A stretch of DNA of 64,000 nt, from assembly GCA_016841605.1 (NCBI GenBank), contig JAENYV010000008.1, forward strand, positions 38,138 through 102,137, in the 5' to 3' direction. The stretch is from Dethiobacter alkaliphilus. Its GTDB lineage: Bacteria; Bacillota; Dethiobacteria; DTU022; UBA8154. Position numbers and translations under genes: made by a program. Below are positions 51,566 to 59,503 of the stretch, in pieces; positions within the stretch are counted from its first letter, which is position 1, and the number at the start of each line of letters is the position of its first letter. The notes under the pieces are model-generated. The model did not search any database. It was given only the letters and a program-made list of their open reading frames with translations, and was not told the origin of the DNA.

Positions 51566-52756
51566 ATGAAAAAAGTGTTTGTTTTAGTTTTAATCTTTAT
51601 GCTTTTCCTATCGGCAAACGTCCAGGCTCTTTCCGGACATTTGCCTTTCGAAGCTAATTTTGATTTTCAGAGAATCCTTAATCCCGATCTTATGCGGGAA
51701 AACGCTAATGACTTTATTGAGCAAGAATACGGCAGTAGCAGAGCAAATTATTTTGGTGTTTTAAATACCAATGGAAAGCCCTTTAATACCGACTCGGACA
51801 TCATAGCCCGTTCTATGCTGGTTTACGGTTCCCCGCATGGCGACGAAAAAGAAGGAACACACCGATTTTTGGGATATACGATGGATGACGATGTGTTTAC
51901 AAACGTCCATTTTCCACACGACGCCTGGGCCGGGGGCGGCCTGGAAACACGGAATTGGATTTCCGAACCGTGGGATGATGACGAAGTGAAGACATATACC
52001 GGAAATACATTCGGGAAAGCAATTTGGCAGAACCCGTTCAACGGCAACTCTAACCTTGAGAACTCTATCAAGGCCGGTCTAGACTACCGTTACCATGATT
52101 TGCCCGGAGCTATTACGGCCAATACGTTTAAGCAAGACTGGTATGAATATGTTCACATCTACCAGCCGCCAACGCCTTATTCCTGGGGTATGGGAATCAT
52201 GTTCCACAAAGCAACATCCGGGGCGATATGGTATATTAGCGTGCCTCTGGCACCCCTGGCCGCGTTGCCGGAGCCGGGAACACCGGTTACCGCCAGCAGC
52301 CGGGGCCAGAATATTGGCTACTTCATGGACTATCCGGTTTTAGATGGTAATGTGCTACGAACAACTGTAGTTCGGTGGACAAATACTGGGGAAACAAGAA
52401 GGTATGTTGGAGTGCATGTTATTCATTCCGATGCAAACGCACATTCCAAAGGACAAAATTATGGCTATGATTATCTGAATGTGACTTTATCAAACTACCA
52501 TACTATCCCAAATCATACGGTGCTATTTGATGTGACAGTCGATCATTCAGTAACCCCGTTATGGGTGAAAGATATTACGTTTTCTGCACCAGGACCTAAT
52601 CAGGTGTCGCAGATATATATATTAGATCCTAATAGTTCTGTAAACCAGCATTATTCTCTGAACGGATACAAGGGAACGCACACCTTAAAACGTGATCTTC
52701 CTTCAGATATGCATGTCGATGAAGGCCAGATTCCGTCATTTGAGGAGGTCGAGTAG
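51566..52756 (+). CDS. Secreted protein of unknown family, 396 aa (element cargo)
   Basis: ATG 51566 follows GAAGGAGG. A clear signal peptide (residues 1-22, ending VQALS) is followed by a globular protein rich in aromatic residues, Asp and Asn (THRFLGYTMDDDVFTNVHFP, NWISEPWDDDEVKTYTG, YYEYVHIYQPPTPYSWG-like region, then beta-rich NHTVLFDVTVDHSVTPLWV). No known family comes to mind. A short gap (90 bp) to the CuAO_N gene suggests joint expression and a shared extracellular task. Confidence 0.75.
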   Translation: MKKVFVLVLIFMLFLSANVQALSGHLPFEANFDFQRILNPDLMRENANDFIEQEYGSSRANYFGVLNTNGKPFNTDSDIIARSMLVYGSPHGDEKEGTHRFLGYTMDDDVFTNVHFPHDAWAGGGLETRNWISEPWDDDEVKTYTGNTFGKAIWQNPFNGNSNLENSIKAGLDYRYHDLPGAITANTFKQDWYEYVHIYQPPTPYSWGMGIMFHKATSGAIWYISVPLAPLAALPEPGTPVTASSRGQNIGYFMDYPVLDGNVLRTTVVRWTNTGETRRYVGVHVIHSDANAHSKGQNYGYDYLNVTLSNYHTIPNHTVLFDVTVDHSVTPLWVKDITFSAPGPNQVSQIYILDPNSSVNQHYSLNGYKGTHTLKRDLPSDMHVDEGQIPSFEEVE

Positions 52757-52863
52757 TAGAGTAAACAGCAGTTTACATTTGCCGGAGCGGGGGCTTGGTA
52801 GTCTATTGCTGCCTTGCCCCCGATCATGGTAGAGAAAAGTAATTGAAAAAAGGAGTTGAAAGC

Positions 52864-53040
52864 ATGCGCATTGGTAGGGAAGATATTAATATCTATAACG
52901 TAGAAGAAATAGCTGAATTATTTGGTGTAAATAGAATGACAGTATATAGATGGAATAAAAATGGACTTTTACGGTTGAAAAAAATAGGGAAAAGGTATTA
53001 CGCTCAGAAAAAAGATTTAGAAACATTGTTAGACCGTTAA
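52864..53040 (+). CDS. xis: Excisionase-like MerR-type HTH protein
   Basis: A 58-aa protein from ATG 52864 (AAAAAAGGAG upstream). It has the helix-turn-helix and wing layout of excisionase-family DNA-binding proteins (NVEEIAELFGVNRMTVYRWN, KKIGKRYYAQKKDLETLL). It likely directs the integrase toward excision. Its position 1.3 kb before the integrase gene fits this. Confidence 0.75.
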   Translation: MRIGREDINIYNVEEIAELFGVNRMTVYRWNKNGLLRLKKIGKRYYAQKKDLETLLDR

Positions 53041-53090
53041 GGATTAAGCTTAATTTACCCCCTTTTTGAACTTAATATTGCATATTATTT

Positions 53091-53102
53091 TACATTAATG
53101 TA
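53091..53102. promoter_or_regulatory. 12-bp palindrome, candidate operator
   Basis: TACATTAATGTA is a perfect palindrome 39 bp before the 213-aa HTH gene. A near copy (TGTATTAATGTA, 54228-54239) lies upstream of the integrase gene. Confidence 0.45.
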
Positions 53103-53140
53103 GAATAGTAAACAGTATATTGAATTAAAGGGGAGTAATA

Positions 53141-53782
53141 ATGGAAGACAAGGACAATTTACTCACTATGAATCAACTAGTGAAAGAAATTGGCAAAACT
53201 AGGGCAACTATTCATAGTTATATACGGCAGGGAATGCCGTTCATAAAGAAGGGAAGGAACAATTTTTTTAATTTATCAGAAGTGCTGACATGGCTGAGAG
53301 GGCACAAAATAAGTGATGAATATGTAGATTTGATGATTAAAGTACAAACTAAATTTCCTGAAGATCCGATAAAGCAAATAGAGTATCTGAACGTTAACTC
53401 AGAGGAAAGACGAACATATGCAATTGGCATGGTAGAAATAATACAAAAAGCATTTAATTCTGATCAGCAAAATATTAGAAAAATAATATGTTTAAATGAC
53501 AAGATGCTAGATTATTTTTTCAGGGGTATGCTGGATGCATTGAACCATATACCACAACAAAATGACCATATATTCTTGTATATTGCTAACCGGATAGAGA
53601 CATTGGTAATAGAGGCTATAAAACAGAGATATGCTTACAAGTATAATGACAAAAAGTGTAATACTTTTTGGGGCTCGGCATGGAATACTATGGAAAAAAG
53701 TGAAAAGGAAGAAACTTTTGCCCTCGGTTGGGAAGATGAGCTTGATGAATTTTTCTATAAGAGAGGGTGTTTCACACAATGA
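53141..53782 (+). CDS. HTH protein with unknown C-terminal domain, 213 aa
   Basis: ATG 53141 follows AAAGGGGAGTAATA. Residues 1-60 are a MerR/terminase-small-subunit-like HTH (MNQLVKEIGKTRATIHSYIR, FFNLSEVLTWLRGHK). The rest is helical and unrecognised. It ends in an ATGA overlap with the next gene, so the two proteins are probably partners. It may regulate integration or excision or act as a two-part system with its neighbour. Confidence 0.7.
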   Translation: MEDKDNLLTMNQLVKEIGKTRATIHSYIRQGMPFIKKGRNNFFNLSEVLTWLRGHKISDEYVDLMIKVQTKFPEDPIKQIEYLNVNSEERRTYAIGMVEIIQKAFNSDQQNIRKIICLNDKMLDYFFRGMLDALNHIPQQNDHIFLYIANRIETLVIEAIKQRYAYKYNDKKCNTFWGSAWNTMEKSEKEETFALGWEDELDEFFYKRGCFTQ

Positions 53783-54084
53783 AAATTGATTATGACAAAA
53801 TTAATTACCGGGGTTTTCAGAATAAGGGTGCATTAGTTTACCAAGTCCATTATTTTCCGTTTATGATTGCTGGGAAAAAACAGGCAATTATTCATATTCT
53901 TGATTTTGGTGATGATTACGGTAGTCAAGCAAAATTGCTTAATACATATAGCAATAAGGGAAGTGTAAGTAGCGGAAAAACTTTTAAAACAGTAGAAAAT
54001 GCTTTAAATGATGTAATAAAATTAATCTTAGATGAATTATTAGAAGATCCTGAGATTAGAGATTTTATTATCGAAGAAACATAA
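53779..54084 (+). CDS. Hypothetical protein, 101 aa
   Basis: ATG 53779 overlaps the previous stop. The product starts MKIDYDKINYRGFQNKGAL and has mixed beta and helix content (QAIIHILDFGDDYGSQAKLL, LNDVIKLILDELLEDPEIRD). The family is unknown to me. The tight coupling suggests a joint function with the HTH protein, possibly toxin-antitoxin-like, but no catalytic motif is visible. Confidence 0.65.
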   Translation: MKIDYDKINYRGFQNKGALVYQVHYFPFMIAGKKQAIIHILDFGDDYGSQAKLLNTYSNKGSVSSGKTFKTVENALNDVIKLILDELLEDPEIRDFIIEET

Positions 54085-54358
54085 GTATCTTACCTTTTAA
54101 CAGCAAAATTTTCTTAAGAAAATTTAATAGAAAAAAGTTGTAAAATGTTCTAAAAAGCCAATCATATCGCATTTAGAGCATTTTTTGTTTTTTCAAGGAG
54201 AATATAAAGACAACTTGACTATATACTTGTATTAATGTAAACTAAATATTAGATATAATAGTATAATATAAACAAAGAGTTATATATACCGATAACATTA
54301 CAATAATGGCTGCTGACGTGCCCCTGCTCAAGGGCTTTCCGGCAACGGAGGGGGAGCT
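54085..54358. promoter_or_regulatory. Leader region of the integrase gene
   Basis: It holds two overlapping -10-like TATAAT boxes (54254-54259 and 54262-54267) and the near-palindrome at 54228-54239. A G+C-rich block precedes the ribosome site (GGAGGGGGAGCT). It is AT-rich otherwise. Confidence 0.45.
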
Positions 54359-55726
54359 ATGTACAGAAAAAACAAATTTAAAAAGGAAAATGAGAAAGGG
54401 GTGAAGAAAAATGCAGATGTAGTCTCTCTTGCTGAAGAGGAGGCAAGAGAAAAAATGACGGTTCGAAAGATATCAACGAAAAAGTATGAAGTAGCTGTGG
54501 ACACAGGGGAGCGGTATCCAAGCGGAAGAAAAAAAATAAAAAAGGAGATGGTAAATGGCAATAAGCCGGATGCACTCGAACGTGAGAAAGAATTGTTGGA
54601 GGAGGTAAAAGCACTGAGAACCGCAGTCGAACAATTGCGGCCAGTAACGGGAAATGAAAGCTCCAACAAAACATTTAGAGAAATTGCGGAGCGGTGGATC
54701 GTAGTAAAACAGCTTGAAATCAGTGAAAACACGTGGAGTCGTTATCGGGGGATTATTTATAATCATCTTGTTCCTTTTTTGGGAAAGAAAGTAATGGCAA
54801 ATATAAATATCGAAGACATCGAAGATTATTATATTGCCAAGAAAGAAATTAAACTTTCACAGCACAAGGTAATAATTGACAATATTTTCAAGTATGCAGC
54901 AAAAATTAAAAAGATAATTAGCAAGGAACATGCAAGAGATATTGAGGAAATATCGTGCCCGGCGTGGTATGAAGAAGAAATAGATTGTATTACTGACGAG
55001 AAAGAACTATCCAAAATGTTGATTAGTTTACAGAACAGTGTAGTTTTCTTGCCAACATATTTGGCCCTGGCGACGGGGGCACGGCTGGGCGAGATAATTG
55101 CGTTACAGTGGAAAGATATTGACTTCATTAAAAATACTGTCACAATCAGAAAAACTAATTTCCATAAAAAAGTTGGAAATGAATTCGTCCTCAAGAAGAA
55201 AAGCACAAAAAATAAGAATATCAGAACATTAAAGATAACCGAGAAAGACGTTGAAGTATTGCAGTATTTTCGTGAAAAGCAAAACGGCAAAGACGACGAT
55301 TACGTATGCTTAAACAGCCAGGGCAAACCACACAAGAGCAGCACGTTATCGGCAAATTTTAAGTGCAGAGCGAAAAGTAAAGGGTACGATATTAGCTTTC
55401 ATTCACTGAGACACAGCCACGGAACGATGCTTGCCTACCATTCTGCGACAGAAAAATATATCCTCTACCGTCTTGGAGATACAGATACGAGAATGGCAAA
55501 ACGTTATACCCGGATTCTTTATAATTTAGAAGATCCTCTAGCGCTTGCGGCTACCGAAAAAGTCACGAAAAATATTAGTTTTGACACAGAGAATGACACA
55601 AACTCAAAAAAACAGCTCAAAGTTGTACCAAATAAGCAGAAAACCAAAAAAAGAACCGCCCTTTTAAGTGATGTTAAAATGGGCGGTCACACCATTTCAA
55701 AATCTGGAGCCGGCAAGAGGACTTGA
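54359..55726 (+). CDS. int: Tyrosine-type integrase of the element
   Basis: A 455-aa integrase with an arm-binding N-terminus (ISTKKYEVAVDTGERYPSGR), a core-binding SAM-like domain (about 100-190) and a catalytic domain (about 210-400): Arg in TGARLGEIIALQW, Lys in KKSTKNKNIRT, FHSLRHSHGT for the HxxR box, and the nucleophile Tyr in RMAKRYTRI. The usual His/Trp before the Tyr box appears as LGD. The last 26 codons run through the tRNA terminator copy and into the 3' end of the tRNA-Thr gene, inside the 53-bp attachment core, so the gene is unchanged by excision. Confidence 0.93.
   Translation: MYRKNKFKKENEKGVKKNADVVSLAEEEAREKMTVRKISTKKYEVAVDTGERYPSGRKKIKKEMVNGNKPDALEREKELLEEVKALRTAVEQLRPVTGNESSNKTFREIAERWIVVKQLEISENTWSRYRGIIYNHLVPFLGKKVMANINIEDIEDYYIAKKEIKLSQHKVIIDNIFKYAAKIKKIISKEHARDIEEISCPAWYEEEIDCITDEKELSKMLISLQNSVVFLPTYLALATGARLGEIIALQWKDIDFIKNTVTIRKTNFHKKVGNEFVLKKKSTKNKNIRTLKITEKDVEVLQYFREKQNGKDDDYVCLNSQGKPHKSSTLSANFKCRAKSKGYDISFHSLRHSHGTMLAYHSATEKYILYRLGDTDTRMAKRYTRILYNLEDPLALAATEKVTKNISFDTENDTNSKKQLKVVPNKQKTKKRTALLSDVKMGGHTISKSGAGKRT
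55656..55686 (-). terminator. Terminator of the tRNA-Thr gene (right copy, element-borne)
   Basis: CCGCCCTTTTAA and TTAAAATGGGCGG; read leftward, it follows the tRNA by 18 nt and ends in a long T-run. It lies inside the integrase coding frame. It differs from the left copy by few bases. Confidence 0.8.
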
Positions 55727-55750
55727 ACCCCCAACAGGCGGATTACGATT
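55698..55750. other. attR: 53-bp direct repeat within the tRNA-Thr gene
   Basis: Identical to 34429-34481. It covers the tRNA 3' end through to the anticodon stem and restores a complete tRNA at this junction. Confidence 0.92.
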
Positions 55751-55780
55751 CCGCTGCTCTACCGATTGAGCTATGCCGGC
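55705..55780 (-). tRNA. tRNA-Thr(CGT)
   Basis: The minus strand folds as a full cloverleaf of 76 nt including an encoded CCA: acceptor GCCGGCA with TGCCGGC, D-arm GCTCAATCGGTAGAGC, anticodon stem GCGGA/TCCGC around loop ATCGTAA (anticodon CGT, codon ACG), and T-loop TTCAAGT. It is the integration target of the element. Confidence 0.95.
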
Positions 55781-55862
55781 TTGTTTGTAACCGAATTATA
55801 ACACTTTACCCCTTTAAAATCAAGGGGAGCAAAACATTGATGGAAGATAGATTAACTTTTCA

Positions 55863-56534
55863 TTAAAAGCTCCAGCTTTCTCCCGGGGTGAGAACGATGC
55901 AACGTGAGTTTGTTTTTTCTTCCACTTTTTTCTTGAATTCCTCGGGATCGGCTTCAATTAAAGGCCAGGTATTGTAGTGGCAGGGGATTACCGTTGGGGC
56001 ATTGAGAAAAGAAGCGGAAATAACGGCATCATCAATGCCCATTGTATAATTATCGCCGATAGGGAGAAGCGCGACATCCAGGGGAGTAAGTTCTCCGATC
56101 AGTTTCATATCGCTGAAGAGTCCTGTATCCCCTGCAAAATAGATGTTTTTCCCGTAGTAATTGACGACAAAACCGCAGGCATGGCCGCCGGCGATTCCCG
56201 ATCCATGAAAAGCCAGTGTAATTTTAACCCAACCGAAGGGAAATTTATACTTACCGCCGATATTTAAGGGATGAGCAGATAGCCCTTTCTCTTGAGCATC
56301 AGAGGATATTTCCGATGTGGAAATAATCATAGCTTTATTGGCCGAGGCAATCTCGTATGCTTCACCCAGGTGATCAAAATGACCGTGGGAGACCAGCACA
56401 TATGATGCTTTTACTTCTTCGGGCTTGAGGGTAGCCTGGGGGTTGTCCTTCAAAAAAGGATCAAAGACCAGGGTTTCTTTTCCTTCTTCTGCCAGCAGAA
56501 AACAGGCATGGCCCAGAAAGGTGAGTTTTGGCAT
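55863..56534 (-). CDS. UPF0173 family metal-dependent hydrolase
   Basis: A 223-aa metallo-beta-lactamase-fold protein from ATG 56534 (AGAGGTG upstream; an in-frame start at 56576 is less likely). Metal motif HGHFDHLGE, later GDTGLFSDMKLIGE and PCHYNTWP. The UPF0173 substrate is unknown. It is the first chromosomal gene right of the element. Confidence 0.9.
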   Translation of the reverse strand: MPKLTFLGHACFLLAEEGKETLVFDPFLKDNPQATLKPEEVKASYVLVSHGHFDHLGEAYEIASANKAMIISTSEISSDAQEKGLSAHPLNIGGKYKFPFGWVKITLAFHGSGIAGGHACGFVVNYYGKNIYFAGDTGLFSDMKLIGELTPLDVALLPIGDNYTMGIDDAVISASFLNAPTVIPCHYNTWPLIEADPEEFKKKVEEKTNSRCIVLTPGESWSF

Positions 56535-57017
56535 TAGCTGACACCTCTTTTTAATAGTTAAATTTTCCTTTTCCATTATAGCATAACTTGAAAAAATTTG
56601 CTAAATATGTCCTTTATTTTTTATTTTTTAATTGGGGTAGACATACTTGTTTTCCGGTTTTTCTAATTCCTATAGCTCGTTAATAAATAAAGAAAAATTT
56701 TTCCCTCAAATTCTCCCTCCTGCAGAATACTTCTGATTTAAAACCAGGTGTATTTCTTCAGTCTACTTGAGCTTTCTTCGCGGCAATTTATATGGAAAAC
56801 CCAATAAAAACAACGACTACAAAATTTGCCTGTCGTCCCATCCATGTGATCTCTATTATCCCCTAGAATTATTTTAAACCTGGAAATTTTTCGTCAAGCT
56901 TTAGAATAATGCAAAAAAAGATGTTTTTTTGCGCATTATTTTATATAATATGAGCAAAGAACTTGTTTTTTTGTCGTTTACGTTTTACGTTGTTTAACTT
57001 AATGGGGGAGTGGGAAT
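56535..57017. other. Divergent intergenic region with hairpin and promoter
   Basis: No gene is seen. AATAATGCAAAAAAA and TTTTTTTGCGCATTATT form a hairpin at 56905-56940 with one unpaired base, directly followed by TATAAT at 56944-56949, a possible -10 for the beta-CASP gene. The rest is AT-rich. Confidence 0.5.
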
Positions 57018-58715
57018 ATGCTTACGTTAAAATTTTGCGGAGGGGCCAAAACAGTCACAGGTTCCTGTTTTTTGTTGCAGACGGAGAAGATCAAGGTTCT
57101 GGTGGACTGCGGAATGTTCCAGGGGGGGAGGGAACTCAGAGAGCGTAACTTTCGAGATTTTCCCTTTAATCCGGGGGAAATTTCTGCCGTGTTTCTTACC
57201 CATGCACATATTGACCACAGCGGCCTTATCCCCAAGCTGGTCAGGGACGGTTTCCGGGGGAAAATATATACAACCAGGGCTACAGCGGACCTGTGCCGGA
57301 TAATGCTTCCCGATAGCGGCCATATTCAGGAGATGGAGACGGAATGGCTCAATCGCAAGGCCAGGAGAGCCGGGCGGCCGGAAACAGAGCCCCTTTATTC
57401 TGTAGATGAAGCTTTTGCCTCCCTGGAGTATTTTACAGAGGTGGAATATGATAAGACCGTTACCCTGGGGCAACAGCTTTCTTTCCGCCTGAGAAATAGC
57501 GGTCATATCCTTGGTTCAGCCTTTATTGAAATCTGGGCGGCCGATGAAGGAGAGATAAAAAAACTGGTTTTTACCGGGGACCTGGGAAGGAAAAAGCAGA
57601 GCATTATTCGCGACCCTGATATTCTTGAAGAAACGGATTACTTAATTATGGAAGGTACCTACGGACAGAGGCTTCACGAAGGAGAGGAAGAGAAGGAGGA
57701 ACTTCTTAAAGATGTCATAAATTCCACCCTGCAGCAGGGCGGTAATATTGTTGTTCCCTCTTTTGCCGTGGGGAGGACTCAGGAGCTTTTATTTATACTT
57801 AACAAGCTGATTGTCAGGGGGGAGATTCCCCATCTGCCCATTTATATTGATAGCCCCATGGCAATCCGCACAACGGATCTTTTTATTGAGCATGAGGAGT
57901 GCTTTGATTTGGAGATGCGGGCTTCCATTGCCCGCGGGGAGAGCCCGCTGCATTTTCCGGAAGCGCATTTTACGCCTACTGTGGAACAATCCCGGGCCAT
58001 CAATGAGATGGAAGGGGGCATTATGATCATCTCCGCAAGCGGGATGTGCGATGCCGGACGGATCAAGCACCATCTGAAGCATAATCTCTGGCGCTCCCAA
58101 TCAACGATTCTTTTTGTCGGTTATCAGGCCCAGGGCTCCTTGGGGCGCTTCTTATTGGATGGGGCTGATCGCGTCACACTTTTTGGAGAGGAAATTAAAG
58201 TCCGGGCGCGTATTGCATCCATAGAGGGTTTTTCTGCGCATGCCGACTGCAACGAAATCCTCAAATGGGTCGGCAAAATTAAAGAATTTCCTTCCCAAAT
58301 CATTCTTGTCCACGGAGAAAGCGAACCGCTGCAGCACCTGGCAGGTCTGTTGAAAGAACAATATCAAGCAGAAGTTTATATTCCCTCTTATCTGGAAGAA
58401 ATATCCTTATTCCCCATGGGGTCTGCCGGGTTTGAAATTAAAAAGGAAATTTCCGCCCGTCTCAAAGCACAGGAGATTTTGAAGGAGTGGAAGGAAAACA
58501 GCGGGTTATTTACGGCCAAGCTAGCTGATTATGTAGAAAAAGAGCGAGATCTGGGGCGTCTTGAAGCCCTGGAGGAACGTCTCGGCTTTTTCTTCCGGCA
58601 GATGGAAAATGAAAGCAATACTATGAGGAATTTTCCCCTTCTTTTCGCTCCCCCACAGGTGGAGAAGATAGGTGAAATATTAAAGGATAAGAGTGAAGAA
58701 GAAAAAAGAGCGTAA
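57018..58715 (+). CDS. Beta-CASP metallo-beta-lactamase protein (RNA-specificity type)
   Basis: A 565-aa protein. The MBL core has THAHIDHSGLIPKL, SGHILGSAF and FTGDLGRK; the beta-CASP part has VPSFAVGRTQELLF, ISASGMCDAGRIKHHLKHNL and FSAHADCNEILKW, followed by VHGESEPLQHLA. This matches the Ysh1/CPSF-like bacterial group, likely an RNA endo- or exonuclease acting in the cytoplasm. A C-terminal extension of about 100 helical residues is present. fabZ starts 36 bp downstream. Confidence 0.9.
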   Translation: MLTLKFCGGAKTVTGSCFLLQTEKIKVLVDCGMFQGGRELRERNFRDFPFNPGEISAVFLTHAHIDHSGLIPKLVRDGFRGKIYTTRATADLCRIMLPDSGHIQEMETEWLNRKARRAGRPETEPLYSVDEAFASLEYFTEVEYDKTVTLGQQLSFRLRNSGHILGSAFIEIWAADEGEIKKLVFTGDLGRKKQSIIRDPDILEETDYLIMEGTYGQRLHEGEEEKEELLKDVINSTLQQGGNIVVPSFAVGRTQELLFILNKLIVRGEIPHLPIYIDSPMAIRTTDLFIEHEECFDLEMRASIARGESPLHFPEAHFTPTVEQSRAINEMEGGIMIISASGMCDAGRIKHHLKHNLWRSQSTILFVGYQAQGSLGRFLLDGADRVTLFGEEIKVRARIASIEGFSAHADCNEILKWVGKIKEFPSQIILVHGESEPLQHLAGLLKEQYQAEVYIPSYLEEISLFPMGSAGFEIKKEISARLKAQEILKEWKENSGLFTAKLADYVEKERDLGRLEALEERLGFFFRQMENESNTMRNFPLLFAPPQVEKIGEILKDKSEEEKRA

Positions 58716-58751
58716 GGTAGCTAATTCTCGCAAAGGAGTGTCAGAGAGACT

Positions 58752-59204
58752 GTGGACCATGGATTATCGATTGAGGAGATTATGAAGATCATTCCCCACC
58801 GTTACCCCTTTTTACTGGTAGATCGCATTACCGAAGTAATCGTTGGGGAAAAAGCGGCAGGATTAAAAAATGTTTCTATCAACGAGCCTTTTTTTCAGGG
58901 ACATTTCCCCGGTCAGCCGGTTATGCCCGGAGTCCTCATTGTGGAAGCCCTGGCTCAGGTAGGCGCTGTGGCTGTTCTCAGTAAAGAAGAGTTTAAAGGG
59001 AAGCTTCTTTTATTCCGGGGCTTCAACAATGTTCATTTCCGGGGTGTTGTTCGTCCAGGCGACACTCTGCATTTGGAGGTAACGCTGACCGGTATAAGGG
59101 GACGTGCCGGCAAGGGAAAAGGACGGGCCAGTGTGGGCGATAAGGTTGTCGCTTCAGGAGAGATTTCCTTTGCCGTAGTGGAAAGAAGCCAGGATGTGAA
59201 ATAA
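58752..59204 (+). CDS. fabZ: 3-hydroxyacyl-ACP dehydratase FabZ
   Basis: A 150-aa hot-dog-fold enzyme that dehydrates 3-hydroxyacyl-ACP in fatty-acid synthesis. The catalytic His is in [20 protein letters not shown], and the N-terminal [17 protein letters not shown] is diagnostic. The start is GTG 58752; ATG 58782 would cut the conserved N-terminus. Separate from fabI at 26.4 kb. A terminator follows. Confidence 0.95.
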   Translation: MDHGLSIEEIMKIIPHRYPFLLVDRITEVIVGEKAAGLKNVSINEPFFQGHFPGQPVMPGVLIVEALAQVGAVAVLSKEEFKGKLLLFRGFNNVHFRGVVRPGDTLHLEVTLTGIRGRAGKGKGRASVGDKVVASGEISFAVVERSQDVK

Positions 59205-59274
59205 ATGTAAGCCGGATTAGTAAATTTTAGTAAAATTTGTTTCTATAATTCATATTAGTTTAAAAAGAAACAGT

Positions 59275-59312
59275 AATCCCGTACCACTTTAATTGTGATA
59301 CGGGATTTTTTT
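59275..59312 (+). terminator. Terminator after fabZ
   Basis: ATCCCGTACCAC and GTGATACGGGAT pair with one mismatch around a short loop, followed by seven T. Confidence 0.88.
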
Positions 59313-59503
59313 AGATGTATGCAAGATAAAAAATATATTAATTTAACATAAAATATATACAAAGAGTATAAAAAAAATATTATTAATTATCTGTAGTGGA
59401 TATTTATTTTTATATTTTTTTATATTATAATTAAATATAAAATTATAACATATCTGTATTTTTTCTGCATGATATAGTTAGAAAAATATGGGAGATGTAA
59501 AAA

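Larger units (their letters stand above)
34429..55750. mobile_element. Integrative mobilizable element in tRNA-Thr(CGT), about 21.3 kb
   Basis: A 53-bp perfect direct repeat bounds the region. A tyrosine integrase lies at the right end against the intact tRNA. Inside are an excisionase-like HTH gene, a replication-initiator-like gene, MobC, a MOBP-type relaxase, hicAB, a defence-like cassette and secreted cargo. No coupling protein, VirB4 or other type IV secretion gene is present, so transfer would need a helper element. Coding density is low, several genes are broken, and A+T content is visibly higher than in the flanks, all consistent with acquisition and partial decay. Confidence 0.9.
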
